A stretch of 64,000 nt of DNA from Paramoeba atlantica (taxonomy: Eukaryota; Discosea), in assembly GCA_977017575.1 (NCBI GenBank), contig CDRNVI010000063.1, forward strand, positions 615,993-679,992, read 5' to 3'. The notes beneath the pieces are model-generated. The model had not been told where the DNA came from. It was given only the letters and a program-made list of their open reading frames with translations, and ran no database searches. Shown here piece by piece: positions 29,701-39,200 of this stretch. Position 1 is the first letter of the stretch; each line of letters begins with the position of its first letter. Position numbers and translations under genes: made by a program.

Positions 29701-31008
29701 CTTTTTGTATTAAGACCACTTTTTGTATTAAGACCACTTTTTGTATTAAGACCACTTTTTGTATTAAGACCACTTTTTGTATTAAGACCACTTTTTGTAT
29801 TAAGACCACTTTTTGTATTAAGACCACTTTTTGTATTAAGACCACTTTTTGTATTAAGACCACTTTTTGTATTAAGACCACTTTTTGTATTAAGACCACT
29901 TTTTGTATTAAGACCACTTTTTGTATTAAGACCACTTTTTGTATTAAGACCACTTTTTGTATTAAGACCACTTTTTGTATTAAGACCACTTTTTGTATTA
30001 AGACCACTTTTTGTATTAAGACCACTTTTTGTATTAAGACCACTTTTTGTATTAAGACCACTTTTTGTATTAAGACCACTTTTTGTATTAAGACCACTTT
30101 TTGTATTAAGACCACTTTTTGTATTAAGACCACTTTTTGTATTAAGACCACTTTTTGTATTAAGACCACTTTTTGTATTAAGACCACTTTTTGTATTAAG
30201 ACCACTTTTTGTATTAAGACCACTTTTTGTATTAAGACCACTTTTTGTATTAAGACCACTTTTTGTATTAAGACCACTTTTTGTATTAAGACCACTTTTT
30301 GTATTAAGACCACTTTTTGTATTAAGACCACTTTTTGTATTAAGACCACTTTTTGTATTAAGACCACTTTTTGTATTAAGACCACTTTTTGTATTAAGAC
30401 CACTTTTTGTATTAAGACCACTTTTTGTATTAAGACCACTTTTTGTATTAAGACCACTTTTTGTATTAAGACCACTTTTTGTATTAAGACCACTTTTTGT
30501 ATTAAGACCACTTTTTGTATTAAGACCACTTTTTGTATTAAGACCACTTTTTGTATTAAGACCACTTTTTGTATTAAGACCACTTTTTGTATTAAGACCA
30601 CTTTTTGTATTAAGACCACTTTTTGTATTAAGACCACTTTTTGTATTAAGACCACTTTTTGTATTAAGACCACTTTTTGTATTAAGACCACTTTTTGTAT
30701 TAAGACCACTTTTTGTATTAAGACCACTTTTTGTATTAAGACCACTTTTTGTATTAAGACCACTTTTTGTATTAAGACCACTTTTTGTATTAAGACCACT
30801 TTTTGTATTAAGACCACTTTTTGTATTAAGACCACTTTTTGTATTAAGACCACTTTTTGTATTAAGACCACTTTTTGTATTAAGACCACTTTTTGTATTA
30901 AGACCACTTTTTGTATTAAGACCACTTTTTGTATTAAGACCACTTTTTGTATTAAGACCACTTTTTGTATTAAGACCACTTTTTGTATTAAGACCACTTT
31001 TTGTATTA
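26777..31008. repeat. 18-bp minisatellite, block 3 (about 235 copies)
   Basis: Tandem ACTTTTTGTATTAAGACC, almost perfect over 4.2 kb. One unit near 27310 lacks a T and one near 28993 lacks an A, so long hexapeptide-repeat frames arise by chance on both strands. The left edge cuts a family B ORF; the right edge lies about 15 bp from the start of an intact ingi-like ORF. The monomer differs from blocks 1, 2 and 4 at a few positions. Confidence 0.95.
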
Positions 31009-31023
31009 ATACGTTGGTACAAA

Positions 31024-34000
31024 ATGGCGGAGGCCTCCGGACCGTTCGAAAGTGTGTTGGAAGTCTGTGGCAAACTTCGGACGGCCAGGTGTGGTCGGGG
31101 CAACCTTTTTCTGCCTCCACAGCAGAGGGGGGTTGGGACAAAACTCCGGCAGCGGGCCCTTTTACAGATGTCAAAGGTTTTGGCTGTGGGAAAACGCGTG
31201 GCTGTTGTTTGGTGTATGGCTTATAACGAACGTATTACACTCTGGGAAGGGGTGGTTCACTCATCGCTTGATGGGTCTGGTTGGCTCGTCAAGTACGACT
31301 TGATGAATGGGCGCCTTCTCCCGTTTCCTCCGAGAGATGATCGTATCCATGTGCTAGGCGGCAGAGTTGGACTGCTTCCAAAATCTTTGCGCAAACGTAA
31401 TCGGAAACGCAAATCCTGCTTTCGGCGTGGCTACCGAGAGCAGAGACCCAAGATCAAAGCTATGAGAGAGGGGTTTGCAGTAAGCACCATGAATGTAGAT
31501 ACTTTAAAGTGTAAAACCACAGACGAGTTTGCTCTACGTAAATGTTTCCGTTTGCATCAAGCTGTAGAGTTCATGCGAAGTTACGGCGTAACAATAATGG
31601 CCTTGCAGGAAACGCGACTATCGTTCAAGAGCGAGGAACCGATCATTCATCGTAGGCTCTATCTGGCTGGCATTAGTGTTCATATATATATTATGAGTGC
31701 AATAAAGGGCTATAACGGAATGGCAATGCTGAGTCTGCAACCCATGGGTGTTGAAAAGATCAATGATCGCATTATGAAAGGAACAATGCATATTGGAAAG
31801 ATGAAGGCGTGTATATTTAATGTTTACTCCCCGACGGCTGGTGCAAAGAAAGATAAGCAAGAATCGTTTGATGAGGAGCTATTTGATGCTTGGCATGATT
31901 CACAATGTTCGCTAAAGATAATATGCGGAGACATGAACGCACCTTTGCAAGATCCAAATGGCAGAAAATGTTGTTCGGAAAGAGCGCAAGAATTTCGCAA
32001 ATTTTTGGTAACCCTTGGATCTAAATCGGCTCATCAATGTTGCAGCGCAGAAAGAAAGTGGACTTATAGGTTTCCACCTACGCCGAAACACCCTGATGGT
32101 CTAACAAAACAGCTTGATCATATCATAATAAATTCCCGTTTCAGCTCAGCATTTCGGTATCAGAAGGTGCTTTTGGCTCCCATACCTACGAGACACTGTG
32201 CAGTAATAGCAGGATTAAATATAAAATGGAGAGTGGCATGCAAACCTGGTAAGTTACAACCGTTTTGGGGATCCTTGAGAAACGAAACCATATGTGATAC
32301 ATTCGTGAAAAATGTGGAGGAGTCAATTCAGGGGGGAAATAAACGGTCACGAGAAGGGTCAATTGGTCCCGCTTTATGGGATAAGCTATCGTCCGCAGTC
32401 AACTCCGCCGCAGAGAAATTACCCAGGAAAATTGCCAATATTGGAAAAGCTCCTGACTCGGAAACTGACTCGCATTCCCTTGATATGAAAACTATTGTGC
32501 AAATTGCTCGAAATCGAAGGACTTTCGATACCTTTGCTCGAGAACATGGAAAAATGATTGAAGAATGCGTGAAAGAAGAATGTGAAGTGATCCAAGAAAA
32601 GCTATATAAATGTCCAAAAAGCGCGTATCAAGCAATTCGCTATATTGTAGGGGAAAATCGAAAAGTATTCTCCATGTTTGGTGAAAATGTTCGAGACAGT
32701 ATGTGCAGAGTGAGAGGACATTTTCAGGCGATAGGTAACCAATTAAATCAAATTTCCGAACCGATAAACTTTCCTAACTGTAATAAAAGCTTAATTGGTA
32801 TTGAGGATACGGAATTTACCCTAAAGGAGCTCAGAATTTCTCTGCAAAAAGTCAAATCTGGAAAAGCCTCAGGCTCCGACAACATTCCTATTGAGGCTCT
32901 CTCTACATTGGCTCAGAGCGAAGAAGCACTTGGCATGCTCTTGAACATAATAAATGAAGTAATGTGTACTGGTGCCGCGGCGGATAAATGGAAGATGATT
33001 CTGCAAGTGCCACTTCCAAAGAAAGGGAATCTCAATGATCTTACAAATTGGAGACCGATATGCATTGTAAACCATGTGGTAAAGGTAATGAACCGGATGG
33101 TACTAGAGCGTATACAACCAGCCGTTGAGAATATGCTTCGCTCAAATCAGTTTGGATTTCGCCCGCACCGATCCACTGCCGGCGCAAAGGCAACTTTCGT
33201 GGAAATAGCTACTAAAGCTTCGAGGGGAGAAGGTGTTGCGGTAGCGTTTGTTGACTTTAAGCAGGCATTTCCTTCCGTTACTTTCTCTGCAATACGAGAT
33301 GCGCTGAGAGCATTCCACATACCGGAAAATATTACTAAAGTTATTATGAGCATGTATGAAGGCCTGAAATCTTATGTGAGGACGCCTCATGGTGACACCG
33401 AATCGTTTTCTATTGAAAATGGTACTCTACAAGGGGATGTGCTCGCGCCATATCTCTTTATTATGGTCCTCGACAGGATTATGGCAGAGGCCATTGACGC
33501 GAAGGGGTTGGGTGTCATTGCTTATTCCACCGGGACGAAGAGTCGCGGCGAAAAGCACCTCCGAATTTCTGATGTGGCATATGCAGATGACGTAGTTCTC
33601 TTCGCTTCTTCTAGGTCTGAACTCTCCGAAATGCTAGAAAACCTGTGCAAGTATGCAAAGAGGGCAAACCTTCAGGTAAATCTGGGCAAAAACAAGACCG
33701 CATGGATGGTTCTAGGAAAAATTGATGACATGACAGCTCCCCTTCTAGTCCCAAGTGTTGGAGAAATCCCCCGAGTATACAAATATAAATATCTTGGAAG
33801 TACACAAGAGAATGAAAATCGTCATGTAGCCCCACAAGAACGCATTCGTCTAGGATGGGCCACAATGCATAAACTTCATGCGATATGGAACTCACCCATT
33901 CAAGTCGCAAGTCGGTTAAAAATATTTCGAACACTTGTTATGCCTGTTATTAATTACAACTGCGGCACGTGGAATATTTCATCGAATCAAATGAGCGAAT

Positions 34001-35319
34001 TGGACGTACAAGTCAGCAAAATGCGAAGATGGGTATGCGGAGTAGGGAAAAGATGGAAAACGGGAAAGTGCATTCGTCTTGAATCTCTTTATCAAGATGA
34101 CTTGAAACTCAGCACAACATCAAAAATACAACGTGCTCAACTTATTGGCCATCTTGTTCGACATGAATCGCCGTTTAGCCTAGCCATTCTGTGGCGCGTG
34201 CAAGACAAATCATCATACCCTTCGATCTCTGAATTATGCGCAAAAGATTTAAATCTTTCAATAGAAGAAGTCATACATTCGTCTCGGGACCGCGCCTTAT
34301 GGAGGTCAAGCGTTGATCGACTACGAAATCGGATCGAACCACGCCCTGATTATGTACCCATCGAAGCAAAATCATGGGAAAAACGAGCAATGGTTGCACG
34401 AAAAGAATATAAGTCACTACAATTCGTCGAAGAAGGCGCATTGCCATTCCCAAATATTTCTCCAGCCGTACACATGTATACTGATGGCTCCCTTAAAACA
34501 ACGAAATCGAAAGTTACTCCTGGATGCGGAATCGTGTGGTGGGGGGATGGTATTGAGAAGTCCTTAATGGGAGTACGACCTCCAACGGATATTGAGCTCA
34601 CCATAACTGCGGTAGAGCTCTATGCCGTATATGAGGCACTGAATCTTGCGGCACATTATGGGCAGGACATTGTATTACACACAGACTCAAAATACGTATG
34701 GGAATTCTTCCACATTATAAGGCATCGATTTTGCATAGTTGGGTTTCAATTATTCCAGAGCGCGCAACTACTCAAGAAGATACAACTTTTGTGTTCTAAG
34801 ATCGAGCAAAATAGCAATGTATATTGCATCAAAACCAGAGGGCATGAAGGAAACCCGCACAACGCAACCTCAGACTGGCTCGCTAAACGAGCTTGCGCAC
34901 ATCAAGACGAAAACCCTTCCTTTACTTACCGCGGTTTTGATATCGTGACCAATCAAAAGAGGAAAGGTAACGAAATTCAAAACAATATGAAAAAGAACAA
35001 AAACAAAAATACGAAATTACCAGAGTTTGCGCACACACCTATCGAAATGTCTCCTACGCACTCTATAAGCACGAAAAATAAAGGTAACCTGATAAATGAA
35101 AAGGGGAAACGATCAAGATCCAAGAACAAGCGTGAAAATGCGAATACGCACAGCAACCAAAAAGCACGAAAAGCTGATGGAAAGAGGAGTACGAATACAT
35201 ATTCACCAGGATTCGCAGAGGTAACTTTAGCAAGAAAGCATCCACAAAGAAAGCGAGCTAATTGTGAAGAGGAGTGCAAGAGAACTCGAAAGGGGGGGAG
35301 CTCTTCTTCTAAAACGTGA
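31024..35319 (+). CDS. Ingi-like retrotransposon polyprotein: barrel, APE endonuclease, RT, RNase H
   Basis: 1431 aa, intact. The ATG context acaaaATGGCGGAGGCC is shared with the element at 58864. Residues 55-110 carry a predicted beta-barrel (VAVVW....LWEGVV....WLVKYD...LPFPPRDDRIHVL), then a basic stretch (120-145). The APE-type endonuclease is at about 150-400 with N157, E196 (LQETR), D303/N305 (GDMN), D365 (LDH) and H391 (TRH). RT is about 590-900: WRPI at 676, D744 (FVDF), LQGDVLAPY, YADD at 853-856. RNase H is about 1148-1290: D1154 (YTDGS), E1198, D1221, D1284. A Lys/Asn-rich tail follows. All catalytic boxes look present, so activity is plausible. The protein would nick DNA and copy its own RNA there. 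Confidence 0.88.
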   Translation: MAEASGPFESVLEVCGKLRTARCGRGNLFLPPQQRGVGTKLRQRALLQMSKVLAVGKRVAVVWCMAYNERITLWEGVVHSSLDGSGWLVKYDLMNGRLLPFPPRDDRIHVLGGRVGLLPKSLRKRNRKRKSCFRRGYREQRPKIKAMREGFAVSTMNVDTLKCKTTDEFALRKCFRLHQAVEFMRSYGVTIMALQETRLSFKSEEPIIHRRLYLAGISVHIYIMSAIKGYNGMAMLSLQPMGVEKINDRIMKGTMHIGKMKACIFNVYSPTAGAKKDKQESFDEELFDAWHDSQCSLKIICGDMNAPLQDPNGRKCCSERAQEFRKFLVTLGSKSAHQCCSAERKWTYRFPPTPKHPDGLTKQLDHIIINSRFSSAFRYQKVLLAPIPTRHCAVIAGLNIKWRVACKPGKLQPFWGSLRNETICDTFVKNVEESIQGGNKRSREGSIGPALWDKLSSAVNSAAEKLPRKIANIGKAPDSETDSHSLDMKTIVQIARNRRTFDTFAREHGKMIEECVKEECEVIQEKLYKCPKSAYQAIRYIVGENRKVFSMFGENVRDSMCRVRGHFQAIGNQLNQISEPINFPNCNKSLIGIEDTEFTLKELRISLQKVKSGKASGSDNIPIEALSTLAQSEEALGMLLNIINEVMCTGAAADKWKMILQVPLPKKGNLNDLTNWRPICIVNHVVKVMNRMVLERIQPAVENMLRSNQFGFRPHRSTAGAKATFVEIATKASRGEGVAVAFVDFKQAFPSVTFSAIRDALRAFHIPENITKVIMSMYEGLKSYVRTPHGDTESFSIENGTLQGDVLAPYLFIMVLDRIMAEAIDAKGLGVIAYSTGTKSRGEKHLRISDVAYADDVVLFASSRSELSEMLENLCKYAKRANLQVNLGKNKTAWMVLGKIDDMTAPLLVPSVGEIPRVYKYKYLGSTQENENRHVAPQERIRLGWATMHKLHAIWNSPIQVASRLKIFRTLVMPVINYNCGTWNISSNQMSELDVQVSKMRRWVCGVGKRWKTGKCIRLESLYQDDLKLSTTSKIQRAQLIGHLVRHESPFSLAILWRVQDKSSYPSISELCAKDLNLSIEEVIHSSRDRALWRSSVDRLRNRIEPRPDYVPIEAKSWEKRAMVARKEYKSLQFVEEGALPFPNISPAVHMYTDGSLKTTKSKVTPGCGIVWWGDGIEKSLMGVRPPTDIELTITAVELYAVYEALNLAAHYGQDIVLHTDSKYVWEFFHIIRHRFCIVGFQLFQSAQLLKKIQLLCSKIEQNSNVYCIKTRGHEGNPHNATSDWLAKRACAHQDENPSFTYRGFDIVTNQKRKGNEIQNNMKKNKNKNTKLPEFAHTPIEMSPTHSISTKNKGNLINEKGKRSRSKNKRENANTHSNQKARKADGKRSTNTYSPGFAEVTLARKHPQRKRANCEEECKRTRKGGSSSSKT

Positions 35320-35757
35320 TTTTGGAAGCCCAAAAGTTGAATGGAGTATCATTTTATTTATTTTGTTTATTTATTTTTACTTTTATTTTATATTCAATAA
35401 TGCGATCAATTGGTCTGTTTCAGCAGTTGAAGAGGGGGTTGTGAGACGAAGGGTTGTTCATATATTTATATATATATTTATAAATTGTATTTATACGTTA
35501 TTATTTGTTTTAGTTGTGTTTCGCCAGCAGATAAGGTGGCCAAGTGTATGGGAGGTGAGTTGGAGGACATTTTCGCCCTATAGGGCCATTCTCATAAGAA
35601 AGTAATGAGGATGCACGAGTTCTTGGCTGCAGATGGACTCTTTGCGCGTAAATTTTATGTGAGTTTACATGGAGAAGTGTTTATGTTTATGGTGTAAATT
35701 GTAAACCCCCCAGCTGATATATATGTATCAGTGTCTTTGTTGTTTGTTGTTGTTGTT
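35320..35757 (+). other. 3' UTR and microsatellite tail of the ingi-like LINE
   Basis: AT-rich, with no ORF assigned. It ends in repeated GTT units next to the interrupted family B gene. No poly(A) signal-like tract is evident. Confidence 0.6.
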
Positions 35758-37089
35758 GGATGCAACGTAAGCCGCGGAGGCGTGGAGAGCTGCGGATCTC
35801 AGACCTAATCCCCCATGACGCTTCAGTCGCTGTGCTTGAGATTGTGCTGACCTGTCCAGAGGACAGATGATTGCCTCTATAGCGGTCATGAGAAAGTCGT
35901 CTAAACGGGAGCAAAGGTGAATCAGGGACTGTGGGGGCGTGCTTCTCATGGCATACACCATTTGACAGAACCCCGCACATTGACGAATTAGGGCAAGCGC
36001 GACCTGGGGGTCCTGAATGTTGGTGATGGCATCGAGGGTATCCTCGGCTGGTTCTAGGGCGTGAGAAAGAAGATAAGCAGAGCAGTGGTCGGCGGATCCT
36101 ACAGGACTCCCTAGTATGTCAAAGTTCCCCTGCGAATTGATCTTCTCGTCGGGTATGTCTGGGAAGTAATCAGCCTGGTGGGCCGAGCTGGGGGAAGTAA
36201 TAATTTCGCATTTCGACGTATTGAGATACAAGTCCCATTGAGGTCCTACTCGGGCGATCGTGTCTAGGGCGTCTCTAACTTCCTGCGCCTGGCCAACGAG
36301 GACGCCATCGTCGAGATACCAGAGTTGGGCGGGAATATCAGTTTGAAGGTTAATGGCTTCTGAGAGCTCCAGGGCCACTAACGAGAAGAGCAATGGTCCT
36401 AGGGGATCGCCCTGTTGTACTCCTTCCTCGGAGGAGATGAATCGGGCCCCGTAGGTAAGAGAGCTGGGGTCGGAATAGCACCAATTGATCCAAGGGAAGA
36501 GTTCCGGGAAATATTCCTGTACTAGTGGAAGGAAGGCAGCCCTGCTTACGTTATTGAAAGCGTTACGTAGGTCCACTTTGCACATGACGAAGTTCGGGTT
36601 TTCCATATTGGACGACATGGCCAGGCGACACATGTGAATGACTCTTTCGGCCCCGGCTGGAGCTGCCACTCCGTACTGTTTGCCTTCAAAGAGCTCGCTC
36701 GCTTTGGGTCGGATTGCGTTGCATACGGCTTTGCTCGCTAATCGCCGAAGGGTTTCACCGGCAGCGATCGGACGAACATCATTTTCACCCTTTGATAGGG
36801 CGCATAAGCGCGCCCCTGCGAAGTGCGCCTGTACTTCAGAGGGTGCCTTCCCAGCTAGGAGGTGATTTGTTAGCTTTGTGAGGGATCGGAGAAAGTCATT
36901 TCCGTGTACGAGCAGTGCTGCCTGTAGGTGCTCTGGGCGTAATCCCATAGTGCCGGCAGAGGAACCCCTGTTGAAGCTCTTCAGCGTCTTTGCAACTTCG
37001 CGTTCGTCAAGTTCCAGTGGAGCGCAGTTCGGGGGCGGGCAGTTTTCGCACGAGTCAATTTGAAGACGACGGGGGTGTTTTTCTAGCAA
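35758..37089 (-). pseudogene. Family B protein, RT core
   Basis: Open frame from LEKHPRRL through RT: FNRGSSAGTMGLRPEHLQ, NDVRPIAAGETLRRLASK, CKVDLRNAFNNVSR (catalytic Asp), GVQQGDPLGPLLFSL, LWYLDDGVLVG (YLDD), LGSPVG, GGLGLRSAALHASAAYVAS. It ends at the (GTT)n tail of the ingi-like LINE. The knuckle and nuclease domains found in the 39201 copy are absent. Confidence 0.8.
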
Positions 37090-38498
37090 TTTTTCAAATG
37101 TTCGTCATCGTCAGGCGCCATTGGATCTGACGTTAGGGAGGCCAACCCTCTAGAGAGCTCGCCGTGGCGGACGAGGAGTTCTGCTCGAATCGCTGCCTTC
37201 TCGTCTTCGTCAGGGAATTCCGTTGGAGATTTTTGCTTTTTTCGACAGGCTACAATTGCTTCGCTCCATAGGTCCGAGTACTCTTGTTCCGCCCAACGCT
37301 GCATGCATTTATACGCATGTGAGGCATATGCCATGTGGCCTTTGCGGCCCCCTCGATGCGGAGCTGGTAAAACGCATTTGGGAAGCATGGCCAGAAGCGT
37401 CCATGCCTGTAAGGAGTTTTCAGAGACCGCGTTCCGAATGGCGGAGGAGAGGATTTCTTCCCAGATCTGGCGGCAACGATAAGGCACGTCTTTGCACGTA
37501 CTCAGCTGAAGAGAGCAGACAGAAGGAAGAGGTGGGAGCTCAAAGTTGGTGTTCTCTGGTGTTGGTGCGGTGCTCACTTCGTTGGGTGGAGTAAGAAGTT
37601 CGGGAGAAAGGAGCGCGACGGTTTTCGTTCCTTTGCAGCTGTGTGTGTGCGATGATCGTTTGTGGTTGTCGTAGTGGCGTCCGCATGAGGTGCATAGAAA
37701 ACGGCCTTCTCTGTACCACCATTCATTAGGGATGCTGTTACCGTGCCGGCATGCGACATGGTTATAGAAGGCTTGCCAGGATCCGCCATGCGACGGACTG
37801 CGCCATGAACATCCCTGGGCCGGGCACTCTCGGAGCGCGGCAGACTTTCCTTGGGACAATGAGTTGGGCTCAGCGAGGCTAACGCCAGCGTTTTCAATAT
37901 TCTGGGTTTCGTGTCTTCTTCCTGGTTGCTCTTGAGATGGGCCCGGAATAAGTTCATAAGGATGCAAGAGTGAAGGTGTCTCTGGGTCTACCCGGTATCG
38001 GATGAGCTTATTTCTCCGTGGAGTAGGGGTTTTCTTGGAGTGACCTTTAATGTCCTCATTGCTACGTGCTTGGGCGGATAGAGCAGTTTTGAGTGGTGTA
38101 CTTAGATGCTGTGTAGCATTCAAAGCCTCTTTCGTCTTCTTCGCTGGCGTTACTTGCCTGATAACAGCGGAGTGTTGCATCTCTTCATTTTCGACCTCCG
38201 TGTGACCTGTGTCCGGTGTTTCATTAACCCCACCTACGATCGCGTTCGTTCGGCGGATCCAATCTTCAGGAATATTCTGAGGGATGGGGGTCGTGTAAAG
38301 GTCTTCATGGTATGTGCTCGTCCCCGTGATTAAATGTTCGTTTCCTTTAAATTGGTCCCAAGACCCCGGTCGGTGAGTTCTGCCATTAATTTCTAAGCAT
38401 TTGTCGTCCGTCTCCATGGCTTCGGCTTCGTGGTCCGGATTTCCGCTGTTGTCGTCTATGGGAGGAAGTGTGACTGCGGGGGGGATGATACCAGACAT
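37083..38498 (-). pseudogene. Family B protein, N-terminal part (module, zinc fingers)
   Basis: ATG at 38498 is the first after the spliced leader. Residues about 38-70 hold GSWDQFKGNEHL...STYHEDLYTTPIPQ. Two fingers follow: CPAQGCSW...HVACRH and CTSCGRHYDNHKRSSHTHSC. Then comes TCKDVPYRCR...WTLLAMLPKCVLPAPHRGG and the pre-RT region. The frame stops after HLKNC at 37083; the adjacent frame continues at LEKHPRRL. One missing base in an A run (about 37087-37093) explains the break, as decay or an assembly error. Confidence 0.8.
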
Positions 38499-38542
38499 AA
38501 AAATTAACCCGTACCTCGGAAAGAGATGAAATAGAAAAAATT

Positions 38543-38580
38543 CAACAAGGTACAGAAACTGTATCTTTATCGTTAAAGAT
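38543..38580 (-). other. Spliced-leader exon copy abutting a poly(A) tail
   Basis: 38 nt, ATCTTTAACGATAAAGATAC followed by AGTTTCTGTACC and TTGTTG on the minus strand. Directly upstream is the poly(A) of the neighbouring family B element (T run 38580-38602), with no intervening base that can be assigned. Confidence 0.8.
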
Positions 38581-39200
38581 TTTTTTTTTTTTTTTTTTTT
38601 TTGGGTATATGAATTTAAAACAAGCAATCAAATTGGCAATTCTTTTTATTTCCACAGAAGCATATTTTCTTTTTCTTTTTTTTCTCAGCCCAAAACTAGC
38701 AATTCACCTTTTTTTTTTTTTCTTTTTCTTTTTTCTCAGCCCAAAACTAGCAATTCAATCTCCCCTAAGTATATACGACAAATAAGACACAGTAAAAATT
38801 AAAACAAGCAATCCAGACCCAATCCATTCGCGCGTTCCGGACCGGGTCTTTCGACCTCTCCACGGCCTGACTTGTGAACCCTTCCCTTGCTATACGGGAG
38901 GGCGCAGGCGCGGGCCTGTGTCGACAACGACACGGTCACGAAACAGGATGCTGGCCGACGGGGAGGAGATTCACTACCCGTGTACTACCTCACTTGGGGT
39001 ACCTAGCCCTGACGGACTAGGCGTGAGCATAGACTCTGTCGACCCGACCAGCATCCGTACCGGGAGTTTCCCACGAAAGTCACCTGGCCATACCCCTGGT
39101 CATACACAACGAGAGCCGGGTCGGCGTTTGCCGCGGGAAAACGTTGTATAGCGGCCAGATTTCGCAGGCGAGGAAGTCTTTGGGTGTGGCGAGTGATCCA
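38581..39200 (-). other. Family B 3' UTR with conserved RNA hairpins
   Basis: Shared with 3967-4490, 24517-25121 and in part 43333-44457. Two stem-loops are conserved in the RNA sense with base changes that keep pairing: CCTAGTCC/GGGCTAGG (39002-39021) and GTGTCG/CGACAC (38918-38933; GTGCCG/CGGCAC in the 4283 copy). It probably helps the RT recognise its own RNA; that role is inferred from R2. Confidence 0.6.

Larger units (their letters stand above)
31009..35757 (+). mobile_element. Full-length ingi-like LINE with intact ORF and (GTT)n tail
   Basis: One ORF (31024-35319), about 420 bp of AT-rich 3' UTR, and a (GTT)n microsatellite tail (about 35740-35757) that joins the minus-strand family B coding sequence near 35758. 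Its 5' end abuts the 18-bp array, possibly its own promoter repeats. An identical 61-bp piece of its coding sequence (32283-32343) sits at 53613-53673. Confidence 0.8.
35758..38580 (-). mobile_element. SL-headed family B element, interrupted at its 3' end
   Basis: In minus-strand order: spliced leader 38580-38543, 44-nt leader, ATG at 38498, coding sequence with one frame break near 37085, ending abruptly at 35758 in the codons for AYVAS, where the tail of the ingi-like LINE begins. The LINE probably inserted here; the remaining 3' part of this copy is not found on the other side of the LINE and its array. The poly(A) of the next family B element directly abuts the spliced leader. Confidence 0.8.

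Noticed and set aside
26777-31008. CRISPR array
   Set aside because: Repeats are contiguous without spacers, and the context is eukaryotic retrotransposons.
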